Below, piece after piece: positions 51,953 to 60,531 of a DNA stretch of 64,000 nt. Source of the DNA: Streptomyces aurantiacus (GTDB taxonomy: Bacteria > Actinomycetota > Actinomycetes > Streptomycetales > Streptomycetaceae); contig NZ_CP114283.1 in assembly GCF_027107535.1 (NCBI RefSeq), positions 62,001 through 126,000 of the forward strand, read 5' to 3'. The stretch's first letter is position 1; each line of letters opens with the position of its first letter. Made by a program: the position numbers and the translations under genes. A model generated the notes under the pieces. That model was not told where the DNA came from and made no database searches. It saw only the letters and a list, made by a program, of their open reading frames with translations.

Positions 51953-53010
51953 GCCGTGGCCTCTTTCTTCTGCTGCGACTCGTGCCGCGTCTCGGGCTGT
52001 GTGTCGGACGGCGTCTGCGGGTGCTCGGACTTTCCGGTGAGGGCCAGGAACACCTCGTCCAGACTCGGCTGGCCCAGGGAGAAGTTGTCGACGGTGATGC
52101 CCGCTCGGGCGAGTTCGGCGAGGGCCCGGGACGCCTTCTCGGCGGCCCCGCTCCCGTTCCGGCCGCTGTTGCCGACCCGGGCGGTCAGCGCCACCGGGTC
52201 CGGCTCCAGCTGGACGTCGGCGTCCAGGGCCTGCCGGAGCAGCCGCTCGGCGTCCGGGCGGCGGTCGGCGTCCCGCAGCCGTACGTGGACCGCTCCCGCA
52301 CCCACCGACGCCTTCAGCTCGCCCTTGGTGCCCTCGGCGATGACCTTGCCCTTGTCGATGACCGCGATCCGGGCCGCCAACTGGTCGGCCTCGTCGAGGT
52401 ACTGGGTCGTCAGCAGGACCGTCGTCCCCTGGGCGACGACCGCCCGCACGATCTCCCAGACCTGGTTGCGGCTGCGCGGGTCCAGACCCGTCGTCGGCTC
52501 GTCCAGGAACAGCAGGTCGGGTGTGTTGAGGATGGACGCGGCGATGTCGATGCGGCGCCGCATGCCGCCGGAGTAGTTCTTCACCTGCCGGCCGGCCGCC
52601 TCCGACAGGCCGAAGGCGTCGAGCAGCTGGGCCGCGCGGTCGTACGAGGCCTTCTTGGCGTGGCCCGTCAGGCGAGCCAGCAGCACGAGGTTCTCGGTGC
52701 CGGTCAGGTCCTCGTCCACCGAGGCGTACTGGCCGGTGAGGCTCACCCGGCTGCGGACCGCGTCCGCGTCCCGTACGACGTCGTGGCCGAAGACGCGGGC
52801 CTCGCCGCCGTCGGGACGCAGCAGGGTCGCCAGCATGCGCACGGTCGTGGTCTTGCCCGCGCCGTTCGGACCGAGGAGGCCGTAGACCGTGCCCGCCTCG
52901 ATGCGCAGATCCACTCCGTCGACCGCGCGGTTGTCGCCGAAGGTCTTCACCAGGCCCGCCGTCTCGATGGCCGGCCCGGTCCACTGGTCGGTGCGCTTGC
53001 TGCTCGTCAT
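51949..53010 (-). CDS. ABC exporter ATPase (DrrA-like)
   Basis: A 353-residue ATP-binding subunit. Walker A is [13 protein letters not shown], the ABC signature is [14 protein letters not shown], Walker B is [12 protein letters not shown], and the switch histidine is replaced by Gln in [11 protein letters not shown], as in DrrA. The C-terminal DUF4162-like region (about 240-335) ends in a Gln/Pro/Lys tail. It powers the downstream permease. An inverted repeat at 53156-53200 may be the operator of this operon. Confidence 0.94.
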   Translation of the reverse strand: MTSSKRTDQWTGPAIETAGLVKTFGDNRAVDGVDLRIEAGTVYGLLGPNGAGKTTTVRMLATLLRPDGGEARVFGHDVVRDADAVRSRVSLTGQYASVDEDLTGTENLVLLARLTGHAKKASYDRAAQLLDAFGLSEAAGRQVKNYSGGMRRRIDIAASILNTPDLLFLDEPTTGLDPRSRNQVWEIVRAVVAQGTTVLLTTQYLDEADQLAARIAVIDKGKVIAEGTKGELKASVGAGAVHVRLRDADRRPDAERLLRQALDADVQLEPDPVALTARVGNSGRNGSGAAEKASRALAELARAGITVDNFSLGQPSLDEVFLALTGKSEHPQTPSDTQPETRHESQQKKEATA

Positions 53011-53155
53011 GTCGGTCCGCCCATTCGCGTCGTTCACGTGGTTGCTCGTCGCCTGCCCGTGGCCCTGCCGGTGTCCTCCGAGATCCCCCGCCTCGCTGCC
53101 GGGGCCCCTCAAGGGTGCGTCCGCCGTCCCTGAAGGGCATCGGTCCGGCGGCGCG

Positions 53156-53200
53156 GTTTTCGATCCGTCTCGGGATGTAGACCTCCGACGGTTCGAAAAC
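53156..53200. promoter_or_regulatory. 14-bp inverted repeat in the ABC operon / SH3 gene divergent region
   Basis: GTTTTCGATCCGTC (53156-53169) and GACGGTTCGAAAAC (53187-53200) are inverted with one mismatch, separated by 17 nt. The unusually AT-rich arms stand out. The 307-bp divergent gap (53011-53317) holds no gene. A TetR-type or similar repressor controlling the exporter operon is likely but unproven. Confidence 0.5.
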
Positions 53201-53317
53201 TCATCGGCCGGACGGCGGGAGATGTGCGCGGGGCCCGTGACGGCGGTGCCCGACGGGCCTCCGGTGGAGGGTTCACCCGAACGGGTGTTACCTGGTTCTG
53301 GGGAATGGAGGCCGATC

Positions 53318-53854
53318 ATGCGTGTGACCCCGGCTCTGCGGACCCTTGGAATCGCCCTGGTCAGCGGTGGTGTGCTGGCCGTCGCGGCCGCCGGTACGGC
53401 GACCGCGGGAGACTCCCGCGGCTTTGGCCACGACGACGGGGAACCCGTGTGGGGCACCGTCGTCTCCCGCGGCGAACTGAACCTGCGGGCCCACCCCGAC
53501 ACCGGCTCGGCCGTCCTCGGGCGGCTCTCGCCCGGCAGTCAGGACCGGGTCGCGTGCGCCACGACCGGATCGCGGGTCTTCGGCGACCCGTACTGGTACT
53601 GGCTCGTCGGGGCGCGGGCCTGGGCGAGTGCCGCGTTCGTGGACATCGGCACGGCGGGGGTGCCGAAGTGCTCCGACCCCTGCGAGGGGGACTGGAAGGA
53701 CCGGTGGCACGACACCGGGAACTGCAACGGCTGCGACGAGGGTTCCTGGAGCTCCACCGGCTCCTGGACCGCGTCCGGAACGTGGAGCTGGACCTTCTCC
53801 GGCTCCTGGGACGCCTCGGGCTCGGGCTGGGAGTGGGTGCCCGGCAGGCGGTGA
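53318..53854 (+). CDS. Secreted SH3-like protein with Trp/Ser/Gly repeat tail
   Basis: A 178-residue exported protein with GGAGG before ATG 53318. A signal peptide (about 1-31) is followed by an SH3b-like domain (about 42-110; [23 protein letters not shown]). The tail (about 115-178) has four Cys ([10 protein letters not shown] and NCNGC) and a run of [21 protein letters not shown] units. Bacterial SH3 domains bind peptidoglycan or metal. The aromatic tail looks suited to surface or matrix binding. Confidence 0.75.
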   Translation: MRVTPALRTLGIALVSGGVLAVAAAGTATAGDSRGFGHDDGEPVWGTVVSRGELNLRAHPDTGSAVLGRLSPGSQDRVACATTGSRVFGDPYWYWLVGARAWASAAFVDIGTAGVPKCSDPCEGDWKDRWHDTGNCNGCDEGSWSSTGSWTASGTWSWTFSGSWDASGSGWEWVPGRR

Positions 53855-53913
53855 GTCCGAGGACGACGGGTCGTCCGGGACGGGGAAGTGGTGGGTGAGG
53901 CCCGGACGCCCGC

Positions 53914-53954
53914 GCGGTTCCGGGCCCCGGCGAGAAGCCGGGGCCCGGAACCGC
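53914..53954. terminator. 17-bp perfect terminator between convergent genes
   Basis: Arms 53914-53930 and 53938-53954 form a perfect 17-bp stem with a 7-nt loop. Confidence 0.92.
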
Positions 53955-53994
53955 TTTCGTGCGGCCTCTACCGCTTTCGTTCGCCGGGCGCCGG

Positions 53995-54396
53995 TCAGTC
54001 CTCGGTCGTGTAGAAGCGGTAGAACACCACCGCGAACACGCCCGCGGTGACGACGAGGGACAGGCCCGCGGACTTGAGGACGCTGGCGTCCGACAGGCTG
54101 TAGAGGAAGCCGAACGAGATGCCCGCGAAGGCCGCCCACGCGAACGCGTGCAGTTCGCGGGGCAGGCGCGGCGCGAAGGTGTGGACGCCGTACATCACCC
54201 CGGCGAACACGAGGGCCGACACCACGCCCAGGAGGACGTTCCAGCCGGTGATCGGGCCCGCGTGCCGGTCGATGCCGGAGGTCCACAGGCCGTAGACGAC
54301 GCCGGCCAGCGCGGGGACCGCCAGTTTCGCGGTGACCGCGGGGATCGCCGACCGCTTCGTGGCCGGCGCGGGTGTTGCGGGTGCCGCATGAGCCAT
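53995..54396 (-). CDS. Small four-helix membrane protein
   Basis: A 133-residue protein with GAGAGGAG before ATG 54396. About four membrane helices follow a short Ala/Pro head (LAVPALAGVVYGLWTSG, GWNVLLGVVSALVFAGVMYGV, AWAAFAGISFGFLYSL, GLSLVVTAGVFAVVFYRF). No known family was recognised. The region resembles other actinobacterial small membrane proteins with no function assigned. Confidence 0.72.
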   Translation of the reverse strand: MAHAAPATPAPATKRSAIPAVTAKLAVPALAGVVYGLWTSGIDRHAGPITGWNVLLGVVSALVFAGVMYGVHTFAPRLPRELHAFAWAAFAGISFGFLYSLSDASVLKSAGLSLVVTAGVFAVVFYRFYTTED

Positions 54397-54509
54397 GACA
54401 GCACTCCTCTCTTTCCTCGCCCCCGCTTTCCAGAGCACACCTGGGGGAGTGCCCCGGCAAGTCGGTGGGGGCCGCGGCCCCGTCTGCCAGGGGCGCAGCC
54501 CCCGCCTTT

Positions 54510-54566
54510 GAGGGGCGCGGGGAACCGCGCGACCGTCCCCCACGCACCCGCACCCGACACACGAGC
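54510..54566 (+). repeat. Dispersed intergenic repeat, copy B
   Basis: A 57-bp copy matching 44838-44894 (GGGGCGCGGGGAACCGCGCG and a CACCCGACACACGAGC tail). A partial unit precedes it at 54488-54509 (CAGGGGCGCAGCCCCCG). Confidence 0.8.
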
Positions 54567-54620
54567 CGCCAAGAACCATCCCGGCGTGCGCCAAGCACCC
54601 GCCCATGCTTCGCTGGGCGA

Positions 54621-55847
54621 GTGAGCGGCACGGACCCGCGCAGCCGCGCCGGGCGGCAGCAACTGCTCCGCGTGCGCGGGCGGAGCGTCGCCTGGGTGCC
54701 GCCCCTGCTGCTGCTCGTCGCCATCGCCGCGGTCGACAGCAACACCTCGGGAGAGTTCAGGATCATCTCCTGGATCGTCCTCGTGCCCGGCATCGCGGCG
54801 GCGATCTGCGGGGTCGGGGGCACGGCAGGCTTCGCCGTGCTCGCCCTCGTCACGTACATCGAGGTGGACGCCGCCTGGCCGCACCAGGACCAGACCGGGC
54901 TGCCCGACTTCATCCTCGTCGCGGTGGGCGGGGCACTGGCGACGACGGCGTGTGCCGTGCGGGTGCGGGAGGAGCGGCGGATGCTCCACATGCAGGACGT
55001 GGCCGACACGACCCGCCGTACCGTGCTGCGCCCCATGCCGTCCCCCTGGGCCGGGCTGGAGCACGCGGCCGTGTACCTGGCCGCCGACAGCGAGGCACGC
55101 GTCGGTGGCGACTTCTACGACATCCAGCCGGGGCCGTACGGCACGCGGGTGCTCCTCGGGGACGTCCAGGGCAAGGGCCTGCCCGCCGTCGCCGCGGCCG
55201 CCGCGCTGCTCGGCACGTTCCGCGAGGCCGGCTTCCACGAGGCGTCCCTGGCCGCTGTCGCCGAACGGCTGGAGGTGCGGATGGGCCGCCACCGGCAGTA
55301 CGTGACGGACCTGGGCGAGGACCCGGAGGGGGAACCGGCGCGGGGCGTGGAGCGCTTCGCGACCGCGCTCCTCGTCGCGTTCCCGCCGCCGGGCGTCCCC
55401 GGAGGCCACATCGAGGTCGTCAACTTCGGGCACGAGCCCCCGCTGGTGGTCGGGCCGTCCGGGGTGCGGGTCCTGCCGCCCGGTGACGGCCTGCCGCTCG
55501 GTCTGGGCGGTCTTGCCGGGCCGGACTCGGGAGTCCCGCCGGTCCGCCGGGTGCCCCTCGCCCCCGACGAGACCCTGCTCCTCGTCACGGACGGGGTGAC
55601 CGAGGCCCGTGACGCCGACGGCGTCTTCTTCCCCCTCCGCGAACATGTCGTCCGCGCCGTCGCCGCCGACCCCACGGCCGCCCGCCCCCGCCACCTGGTG
55701 GAGCTGGTCCGCGAGGGCACCCTCCGCCACAGCACGGACCGCCTCGCGGACGACACGACGATCTTCGCGGTGCGGCAGGCGCCCGCCGGGGCGCACCAGG
55801 GGCCCGGTGAACCGCCCGACCGGCCCGGAACACCCCGCGAGGGCTGA
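54621..55847 (+). CDS. Membrane-bound PP2C/SpoIIE-type phosphatase
   Basis: A 408-residue protein from GTG 54621. Three membrane segments (about 18-110) lead to a PP2C domain (about 140-385). Motifs: ARVGGDFYDIQPG, LLGDVQGKGLPAVAAAAALLG, VNFGHEPPLVV, LVTDGVTEARDADG and LADDTTIFAVRQ. Members dephosphorylate anti-anti-sigma factors in partner-switching systems. No ATPase or sensor domain other than the membrane part is present. A dispersed repeat lies directly upstream. Confidence 0.9.
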   Translation: MSGTDPRSRAGRQQLLRVRGRSVAWVPPLLLLVAIAAVDSNTSGEFRIISWIVLVPGIAAAICGVGGTAGFAVLALVTYIEVDAAWPHQDQTGLPDFILVAVGGALATTACAVRVREERRMLHMQDVADTTRRTVLRPMPSPWAGLEHAAVYLAADSEARVGGDFYDIQPGPYGTRVLLGDVQGKGLPAVAAAAALLGTFREAGFHEASLAAVAERLEVRMGRHRQYVTDLGEDPEGEPARGVERFATALLVAFPPPGVPGGHIEVVNFGHEPPLVVGPSGVRVLPPGDGLPLGLGGLAGPDSGVPPVRRVPLAPDETLLLVTDGVTEARDADGVFFPLREHVVRAVAADPTAARPRHLVELVREGTLRHSTDRLADDTTIFAVRQAPAGAHQGPGEPPDRPGTPREG

Positions 55848-55952
55848 ACAAACCGGCATCACCCGCCCTCTATCGCCCCCACCCCAACCCCCTTTGCACC
55901 CGCACCGGTTACGGTGCTGACCGTGGTGATCCAAGGGCAGGAGACAACGGCG

Positions 55953-57167
55953 ATGCCAGGAACCGTACTGCTGCTCGCGGCGTCGCCGACCGGCAGGAGC
56001 TGCCTCGTGGACGCCGCGTCCGTGCTCCCCGTGCTCGCGGCGGTGGCACCCTCCGTCCTCTCCGGCACGGACACCGCGAACGTGGTCGAACTCGCCGACC
56101 CCCTGGAACCGCAGGCGGTCCTCACCCGGCTGCGCGCGGCCGCGACGGCCCCCGGCCCGCTCACGGTCTTCCTCACCGGGCAGCTCCAGCTGGACCGCCG
56201 CCAGCGGCTTCCGCACCTCGCGCTCGCCCGGACGACCCCCGCGACCGTCCGCTACACCGGCTTCCCGTGGCACTGGATCCCCGAAGAGCTCCGCCTGCGC
56301 ACCCCGGGCACCACGACCCTGGTCGTCGACCTGCACGCCGACGCGGAGACCTGGCAGTACCTGGCCACCCGGCCCCTCGCCGTGGGACCGGGCGCCGCGC
56401 TGTACGGCCGCGTGGCCCCGCCTCCCCCGCGGCGCGCGGTTGCGGTGCCCACGTACATGAAGTCCCTGGCCACGATCCTCCGCAGTGGTCACCGCCCGCC
56501 GCTCGCGCAGCTCCACCAGCAGGCACTGACCCGGTCGTACGGCGAGGACCCGGACGCCGCCCGCCGAGACCTGCTGCTGACGGTCGATCCCGCGAACCCG
56601 GCTCCCGCAGCCGCCTGGACGGCACCGGCGGCCCACCCCACATCGTCCGCCGAGCCCGTACCCGTACCCGCACCTGCCGCCGCACCCGCATCCGTGCCCG
56701 TGGCGGTGGTGGTGCCCGTGGAGGTGCCCGCGCCCGTCCCGCCCGCCGACCCGCACGCCGAGATCGCCGCCGCCGTGCAGGGAGGGCGTCACGCCGAGGC
56801 CGTCGCGCTGGCCGAGCGGTGGGAGCGGGCGGCGCTGCGGACGCACGGGCCGGGCGCCGACGAGGTCGTGCACTGGATGGAGGTACGAGCGGATCTGGCC
56901 AAGTTCGCGGGCGACGCCGAGCTGAGCTGCCGGATCTGGCTGGCCGTGGCCGACGCACGGCTGACCGCGGGGCAGCCGGCGGACGCGCCCGGGGTGGAGG
57001 CGGCCGTCGACCGGGCGCACCACCAGTGGGGCCGTATCGACGACTCGGCGCGGGCCCGTGAGCTCGGGCCCGCGCTGGCCGACCTGCGTCTGCGCGTTCC
57101 GGGGCGTCGGCAGGGCGCGCTGGACGACGTCCAGCGGCACCTCAGCCGGCTTCAGGCGCAGGTGTGA
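55953..57167 (+). CDS. Protein of unknown function with Pro/Val linker and helical C-terminus
   Basis: About 404 residues from ATG 55953 (GGAG upstream); GTG codons at 55914, 55923 and 55926 are alternatives. The N-terminal half (about 1-190) reads PGTVLLLAASPTGRSCLVDAAS and FLTGQLQLDRRQRLPHLALARTTPATVRYTG. A PVPAP/PVEVPA linker (about 215-250) precedes a TPR-like helical end (AVQGGRHAEAVALAERWERAALRTHG). I do not recognise the N-terminal domain. It follows the phosphatase gene at about 105 bp and may share its transcript. Confidence 0.65.
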   Translation: MPGTVLLLAASPTGRSCLVDAASVLPVLAAVAPSVLSGTDTANVVELADPLEPQAVLTRLRAAATAPGPLTVFLTGQLQLDRRQRLPHLALARTTPATVRYTGFPWHWIPEELRLRTPGTTTLVVDLHADAETWQYLATRPLAVGPGAALYGRVAPPPPRRAVAVPTYMKSLATILRSGHRPPLAQLHQQALTRSYGEDPDAARRDLLLTVDPANPAPAAAWTAPAAHPTSSAEPVPVPAPAAAPASVPVAVVVPVEVPAPVPPADPHAEIAAAVQGGRHAEAVALAERWERAALRTHGPGADEVVHWMEVRADLAKFAGDAELSCRIWLAVADARLTAGQPADAPGVEAAVDRAHHQWGRIDDSARARELGPALADLRLRVPGRRQGALDDVQRHLSRLQAQV

Positions 57168-57258
57168 CGAGGCTGAGCCTTTCCTCGTCGACGGAAGCCG
57201 CCGGGGAGCGCACTTCCAGGTACTGAGTGAATCAAGCCAAGATCACGAAATGGTGTGC

Positions 57259-57294
57259 CCCGCATCAGATTTCTCTCAGAAATCCCTATGCGGG
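57259..57294. terminator. Probable bidirectional terminator
   Basis: CCCGCAT (57259-57265) pairs with ATGCGGG (57288-57294), and inner GATTTCT/AGAAATC adds a second stem around a CTC loop. The convergent setting supports termination for both genes. Confidence 0.6.
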
Positions 57295-57330
57295 TAGACC
57301 GGGTGCGACGCGGCGGGCGGACCACCCGGG

Positions 57331-58029
57331 TCAGTCCGCGCGCAGCAGGTAGCCCGCCCCGCGCACGGTCCGTATCAGCGTCCGCCCGGGGGTGCCCAGC
57401 TTGCGGCGCAGATAGTAGACGTACGTGTCGACGCTGCCCGGGCCCTCGGCGCGGTGGTTCCAGACGCGCTCCTGGATCTGGGCGCGGGTCAGCACGCGGC
57501 CGGGGTTCTCCATCAGGTAGCGCAGCAGGGCGAACTCGGTGGTGGTGAGACGCACGGGGGTCCCGCCGGACCACACTTCGTAGGTGACGGCGTCCAGCAG
57601 TACGTCGCCGGCGCGCAGGGTGCGGTGTTCGGCCGAGCGGTCGGCGGTACGGCGCAGGAGGGCGCGGATCCGTGCCGCGACCTCCTTGAGCTCGAAGGGC
57701 CTGGTGACGAAGTCGTCGCCGCCCAGGTCGAGTCCGCGTACGCCTTCGTCGACGTCGTCGCGGCCGGCGAGGAACATCACCGGCATGGTGTGCCCCCGGG
57801 TCCGCAGCGTCCGGCAGACGTCGAAGCCGTCGAGGCCGGGGAGGCCGACGTCGAGCAGCACGAGGTCGGGTCTGTGGTGGGAGAGGGCTTCCAGGGCCTG
57901 GTGGCCGGTGGCGGCGGCGGTCACCCGGAAGCCGAGGAACTCCATCGCCGTGGTGAGTTCACCGCGGGCGCCCTCCTCGTCGTCCACGACGAGGAGATGG
58001 GCGGGGGCCGCGGAGACAGGGGCGGTCAT
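57331..58029 (-). CDS. OmpR-family response regulator with atypical receiver, orphan
   Basis: A 232-residue protein. The receiver (about 10-125) keeps the acidic DDEEG and phosphoacceptor DVGLPGLDG, but the Thr/Ser switch is Ala (FLAGRD), and the conserved KPF reads TRPFELKE, with Arg for the usual Lys. The OmpR winged helix (about 135-230) contains VRLTTTEFALLRYLMENPGRVLTRAQI and TYVYYLRRKLG. Substitutions suggest weak or phosphorylation-independent signalling. No sensor kinase gene is adjacent. Confidence 0.9.
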   Translation of the reverse strand: MTAPVSAAPAHLLVVDDEEGARGELTTAMEFLGFRVTAAATGHQALEALSHHRPDLVLLDVGLPGLDGFDVCRTLRTRGHTMPVMFLAGRDDVDEGVRGLDLGGDDFVTRPFELKEVAARIRALLRRTADRSAEHRTLRAGDVLLDAVTYEVWSGGTPVRLTTTEFALLRYLMENPGRVLTRAQIQERVWNHRAEGPGSVDTYVYYLRRKLGTPGRTLIRTVRGAGYLLRAD

Positions 58030-58270
58030 GTCCTGTTCCTTCGCTGTACCGGCCGTGCGGGTGGGGACGATTGAGGTTTCAACATCGCTGGTCGCACATC
58101 GTCACACGTACCGGCAGGTAGTGGGTAACACCTGCTACGCGGCAAACGGAGCCGGAGCGTCCGACGGCGGTGCACCCCGGGCCGGCGCGCGCCGGGGTGC
58201 CCTCGACGTGACGGTCCGGGGCGCCCCCTCCGTGACGTGTTTCTTCAAGACCGGGGTCCGTGGGCGCTCC

Positions 58271-58283
58271 TAGACTCGCGGCA
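58271..58283 (+). promoter_or_regulatory. -10 box of a probable leaderless gene
   Basis: TAGACT (58271-58276) lies 6 nt before ATG 58283, so the transcript start would fall on the start codon. There is no ribosome-binding site. Confidence 0.5.
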
Positions 58284-58855
58284 TGGCCGATATTGATCTG
58301 CTTTCAGGTGTTCTGTCCAAGACCGGTGACCTCATCGAGGGCGTGGAGGCCGGACAGCTCGGTTCGCCGACGCCGTGCGACGAGTACGACGTCGGGACCC
58401 TGGTCGGCCATCTCGTCGGCTGGCTGCTGCTGTTCGAGGCCCGCTGCAACGGCCGCGCGTACGACGCCGACCCCGCGCGGCACAGGTGCGGGGCCGACCC
58501 CGCAGGTGAGTTCCGCGCCGCCGCGTCAGGGCTGGTCGCCGGGTGGGAGAAGTACGGCTTCGACCGCGAGGTGGCCCTGACCGGTGCGAGCGGGCTGCCC
58601 GCCGCCATGGTGTTCGACATGGCGCTCATGGAGTTCACGGTCCACGGCTGGGACCTGGCGGTGGCCACCGGCCGGCCGGTCCCCTTCACGGAGCGGGAGG
58701 CGGCGGAGGTCCTGGCCCGCGCCGAGGTCACGCTGCCGCCGCGGTACCGGGGCGAGGGCATGTCCTTCGGTGACATCGTCCCCGTGCCCGGGGACGCGCC
58801 GGCCGTGGACCGGCTCGCGGGCTTCCTCGGACGCGATCCGGCCTGGCGGGCGTAG
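58283..58855 (+). CDS. TIGR03086-like metal-binding protein (MDMPI/DinB fold)
   Basis: A 190-residue protein with the DinB-like helical bundle. Metal-site text: LGSPTPCDEYDVGTLVGHLVGWLL and FTVHGWDLAVATGRP near residue 120, both usual in the TIGR03086 family. Such proteins may use mycothiol or another thiol. The function is unknown. Probably leaderless. It resembles the larger gene at 13566 in fold but lacks its C-terminal SCP2-like part. Confidence 0.85.
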   Translation: MADIDLLSGVLSKTGDLIEGVEAGQLGSPTPCDEYDVGTLVGHLVGWLLLFEARCNGRAYDADPARHRCGADPAGEFRAAASGLVAGWEKYGFDREVALTGASGLPAAMVFDMALMEFTVHGWDLAVATGRPVPFTEREAAEVLARAEVTLPPRYRGEGMSFGDIVPVPGDAPAVDRLAGFLGRDPAWRA

Positions 58856-58895
58856 ACGTGGGCGACGGCTGGACGCCCGGGGCCGGCGGCGCGGT

Positions 58896-58957
58896 GAGGC
58901 GGCTCCGCCCGGTGGGGTGTGCGCGGGGAGGCGGCTCCGCCCGGTGAGGCGTGCGCG
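58896..58957. repeat. 30-bp direct repeat downstream of the TIGR03086 gene
   Basis: GAGGCGGCTCCGCCCGGTG plus GGGTGTGCGCG (58896-58925) recurs at 58928-58957 with small changes. GGCGGCTCCGCC can also fold as a small hairpin. Confidence 0.75.
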
Positions 58958-58977
58958 TTCGGAGCGGTGGATGCGGT

Positions 58978-60321
58978 TCAGAGCGGTGGGTGCGCCGGTG
59001 CCGGGCCCAGTGTCGTCGTGCCGGGCGCGGTGCGGTGCCCGAGTCCCGTGCGGTACGCGTCCAGGGCCGCGTCGATCCGGCCCGTACGCCGGAGCAGGTC
59101 GCCGAGCAGGCGGCACAGATCGGCCAGATCGCCCGCCGCGCCCGCCCGTTCGAGGAGGCTGAGGGCACGGACGTAGTGCTCCTCGGCCGTCTCGGTGTCC
59201 CCGGCGTCGTCCGCGATGATGCCGAGCAACCGGTGCGCGGCCGCGGAATGGACGGCCCCCCGCTCCGAGTTGAGGTCCCCCAGCACGCCGTGGAGCAGCG
59301 TCGCCGCCTCCTGCGACTTCCCGCGCCGGTGGAGCACGTCCGCCAGTTCCACCGCGACCTGACTGGTGTAGAGCGCGGCGCGCTGGACGGAATGCATCTC
59401 CAGCGCCTCGCGCAGCTCGGCCTCCGCCCGCTCCAGGTCGCCGTTCTGCGCGTACAGGTAGCCCCGCATCCAGTGGCAGTTCGCCAGCTCGGTGCGGATC
59501 TGGAGCTGCCGGTACAGCTCCGCCGCCTTTCCCAGGGACGCGTCGGCCTCGGCCATCCGCCCCTCGGCGATCATCGTGCGGGCGACGGACCGGTGCATAC
59601 GGGCCAGCAGCGCGGGATCGCCGACCTGTGGGGCCAGCGCGAGCGCGAACTCGGCGGCCTGCGCGGCCCGCGCGTGCGCTCCCATGTCCATGTACGGGGC
59701 GATCACCGCCGCGTAGAGCAGCAGCAGGGCGTCCGGGTCGTGCAGTCCGCCCCGGTTCAGTTCGTCGAGCGTCGACTCCAACAGGTAGCAGGCGTACCGG
59801 AGTTCGCCCGCGAGGTAGTGCGAGACCGCCCGGCCGCGCAGGGCGGGGACCCGGACCGGCAGCGGGGCGTCCGCCAGCCGCTTCTCCGTCTGCTCGAACC
59901 GCATTCGGGCCGTCGCCAGGTCGCCGGTGTCCAGGGCGCACTCGCCGAGCCCGAGGAGGGCCGCCGCGCACTCGGCGTCCAGCCGGTGGGCCTCGGCCTC
60001 CGCGAGCAGCGCGGTGTACTGCTCGGCGGCGATCTCCGCCTCTCCGGTCGCCAGGGTCCGCTGGGCGTCCGTGAGCCTCAGCCGCAGGTCGGTGGCCAGG
60101 TGGGCGGGCCGCCCGGTGGCCAGCTCCTCGTACGCGACCCCGAGCCGCTCGGCGATGTGCCGCAGGGCCTCCTCGGAGGGCCGTACGCGCCCCGCCTCCA
60201 GTGTGGAGACGTAGGCGGGGGTGTAGGCGGGTTCCGCCAACTGCTTCTGTGTCAGCCCGCGTTCCGTACGCAGTTGCTGCACTCTGCGCCCGATGATTCC
60301 CGGGTCGTCGCGCTCGGCCAT
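58978..60321 (-). CDS. XRE-family HTH regulator with TPR domain (RRNPP-like architecture)
   Basis: A 447-residue protein from ATG 60321. The XRE HTH (about 8-65) reads VQQLRTERGLTQKQLAEPAYTPAYVSTLEAGRVRPSEE. From about residue 75 to 430 are eight or so TPR-like helical pairs, for example QYTALLAEAEAHRLDAECAAALLG, ARTMIAEGRMAEADASLGKA and LCRLLGDLLRRTGRIDAALDAYRTGL. HTH-TPR proteins of Firmicutes (PlcR, NprR, Rgg-like) sense small exported peptides. Here a 37-residue exported-type peptide gene is divergent, 210 bp away. The regulator-peptide link is inference. Confidence 0.9.
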   Translation of the reverse strand: MAERDDPGIIGRRVQQLRTERGLTQKQLAEPAYTPAYVSTLEAGRVRPSEEALRHIAERLGVAYEELATGRPAHLATDLRLRLTDAQRTLATGEAEIAAEQYTALLAEAEAHRLDAECAAALLGLGECALDTGDLATARMRFEQTEKRLADAPLPVRVPALRGRAVSHYLAGELRYACYLLESTLDELNRGGLHDPDALLLLYAAVIAPYMDMGAHARAAQAAEFALALAPQVGDPALLARMHRSVARTMIAEGRMAEADASLGKAAELYRQLQIRTELANCHWMRGYLYAQNGDLERAEAELREALEMHSVQRAALYTSQVAVELADVLHRRGKSQEAATLLHGVLGDLNSERGAVHSAAAHRLLGIIADDAGDTETAEEHYVRALSLLERAGAAGDLADLCRLLGDLLRRTGRIDAALDAYRTGLGHRTAPGTTTLGPAPAHPPL

Positions 60322-60324
60322 GGC

Positions 60325-60499
60325 GTAAGCATGCCAGTAAGGCGACTTACACCCGTCTGCTATCCAACTTCCTCTTGAAAAGGGGGAGTTAAACAGCCCC
60401 GGCGGCAACCCGAACGGCTCAATGCGGCCCTTGCCCCGAAGGCGAACACGCCCTAGGTTAAGCGGCGCGTTAAACGCACGATGACGCACATTTAATACG
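60325..60499. promoter_or_regulatory. Two sets of 12-bp-spaced repeats in the HTH-TPR/peptide divergent region
   Basis: GTAAG at 60325 and 60337 (12 bp apart), the second forming the palindrome GTAAGGCGACTTAC (60337-60350), flank the HTH-TPR start. GTTAAGCG (60457) and GTTAAACG (60469) are again 12 bp apart; TTTAATACG follows at 60491. The peptide gene has a possible -10 TACGTT (60506-60511) with -35-like TGACGC (60482-60487). The repeats are candidate sites for the HTH-TPR protein. Confidence 0.5.
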
Positions 60500-60531
60500 C
60501 TGGCCTACGTTGACGATGCGAGGTTGCCGCC

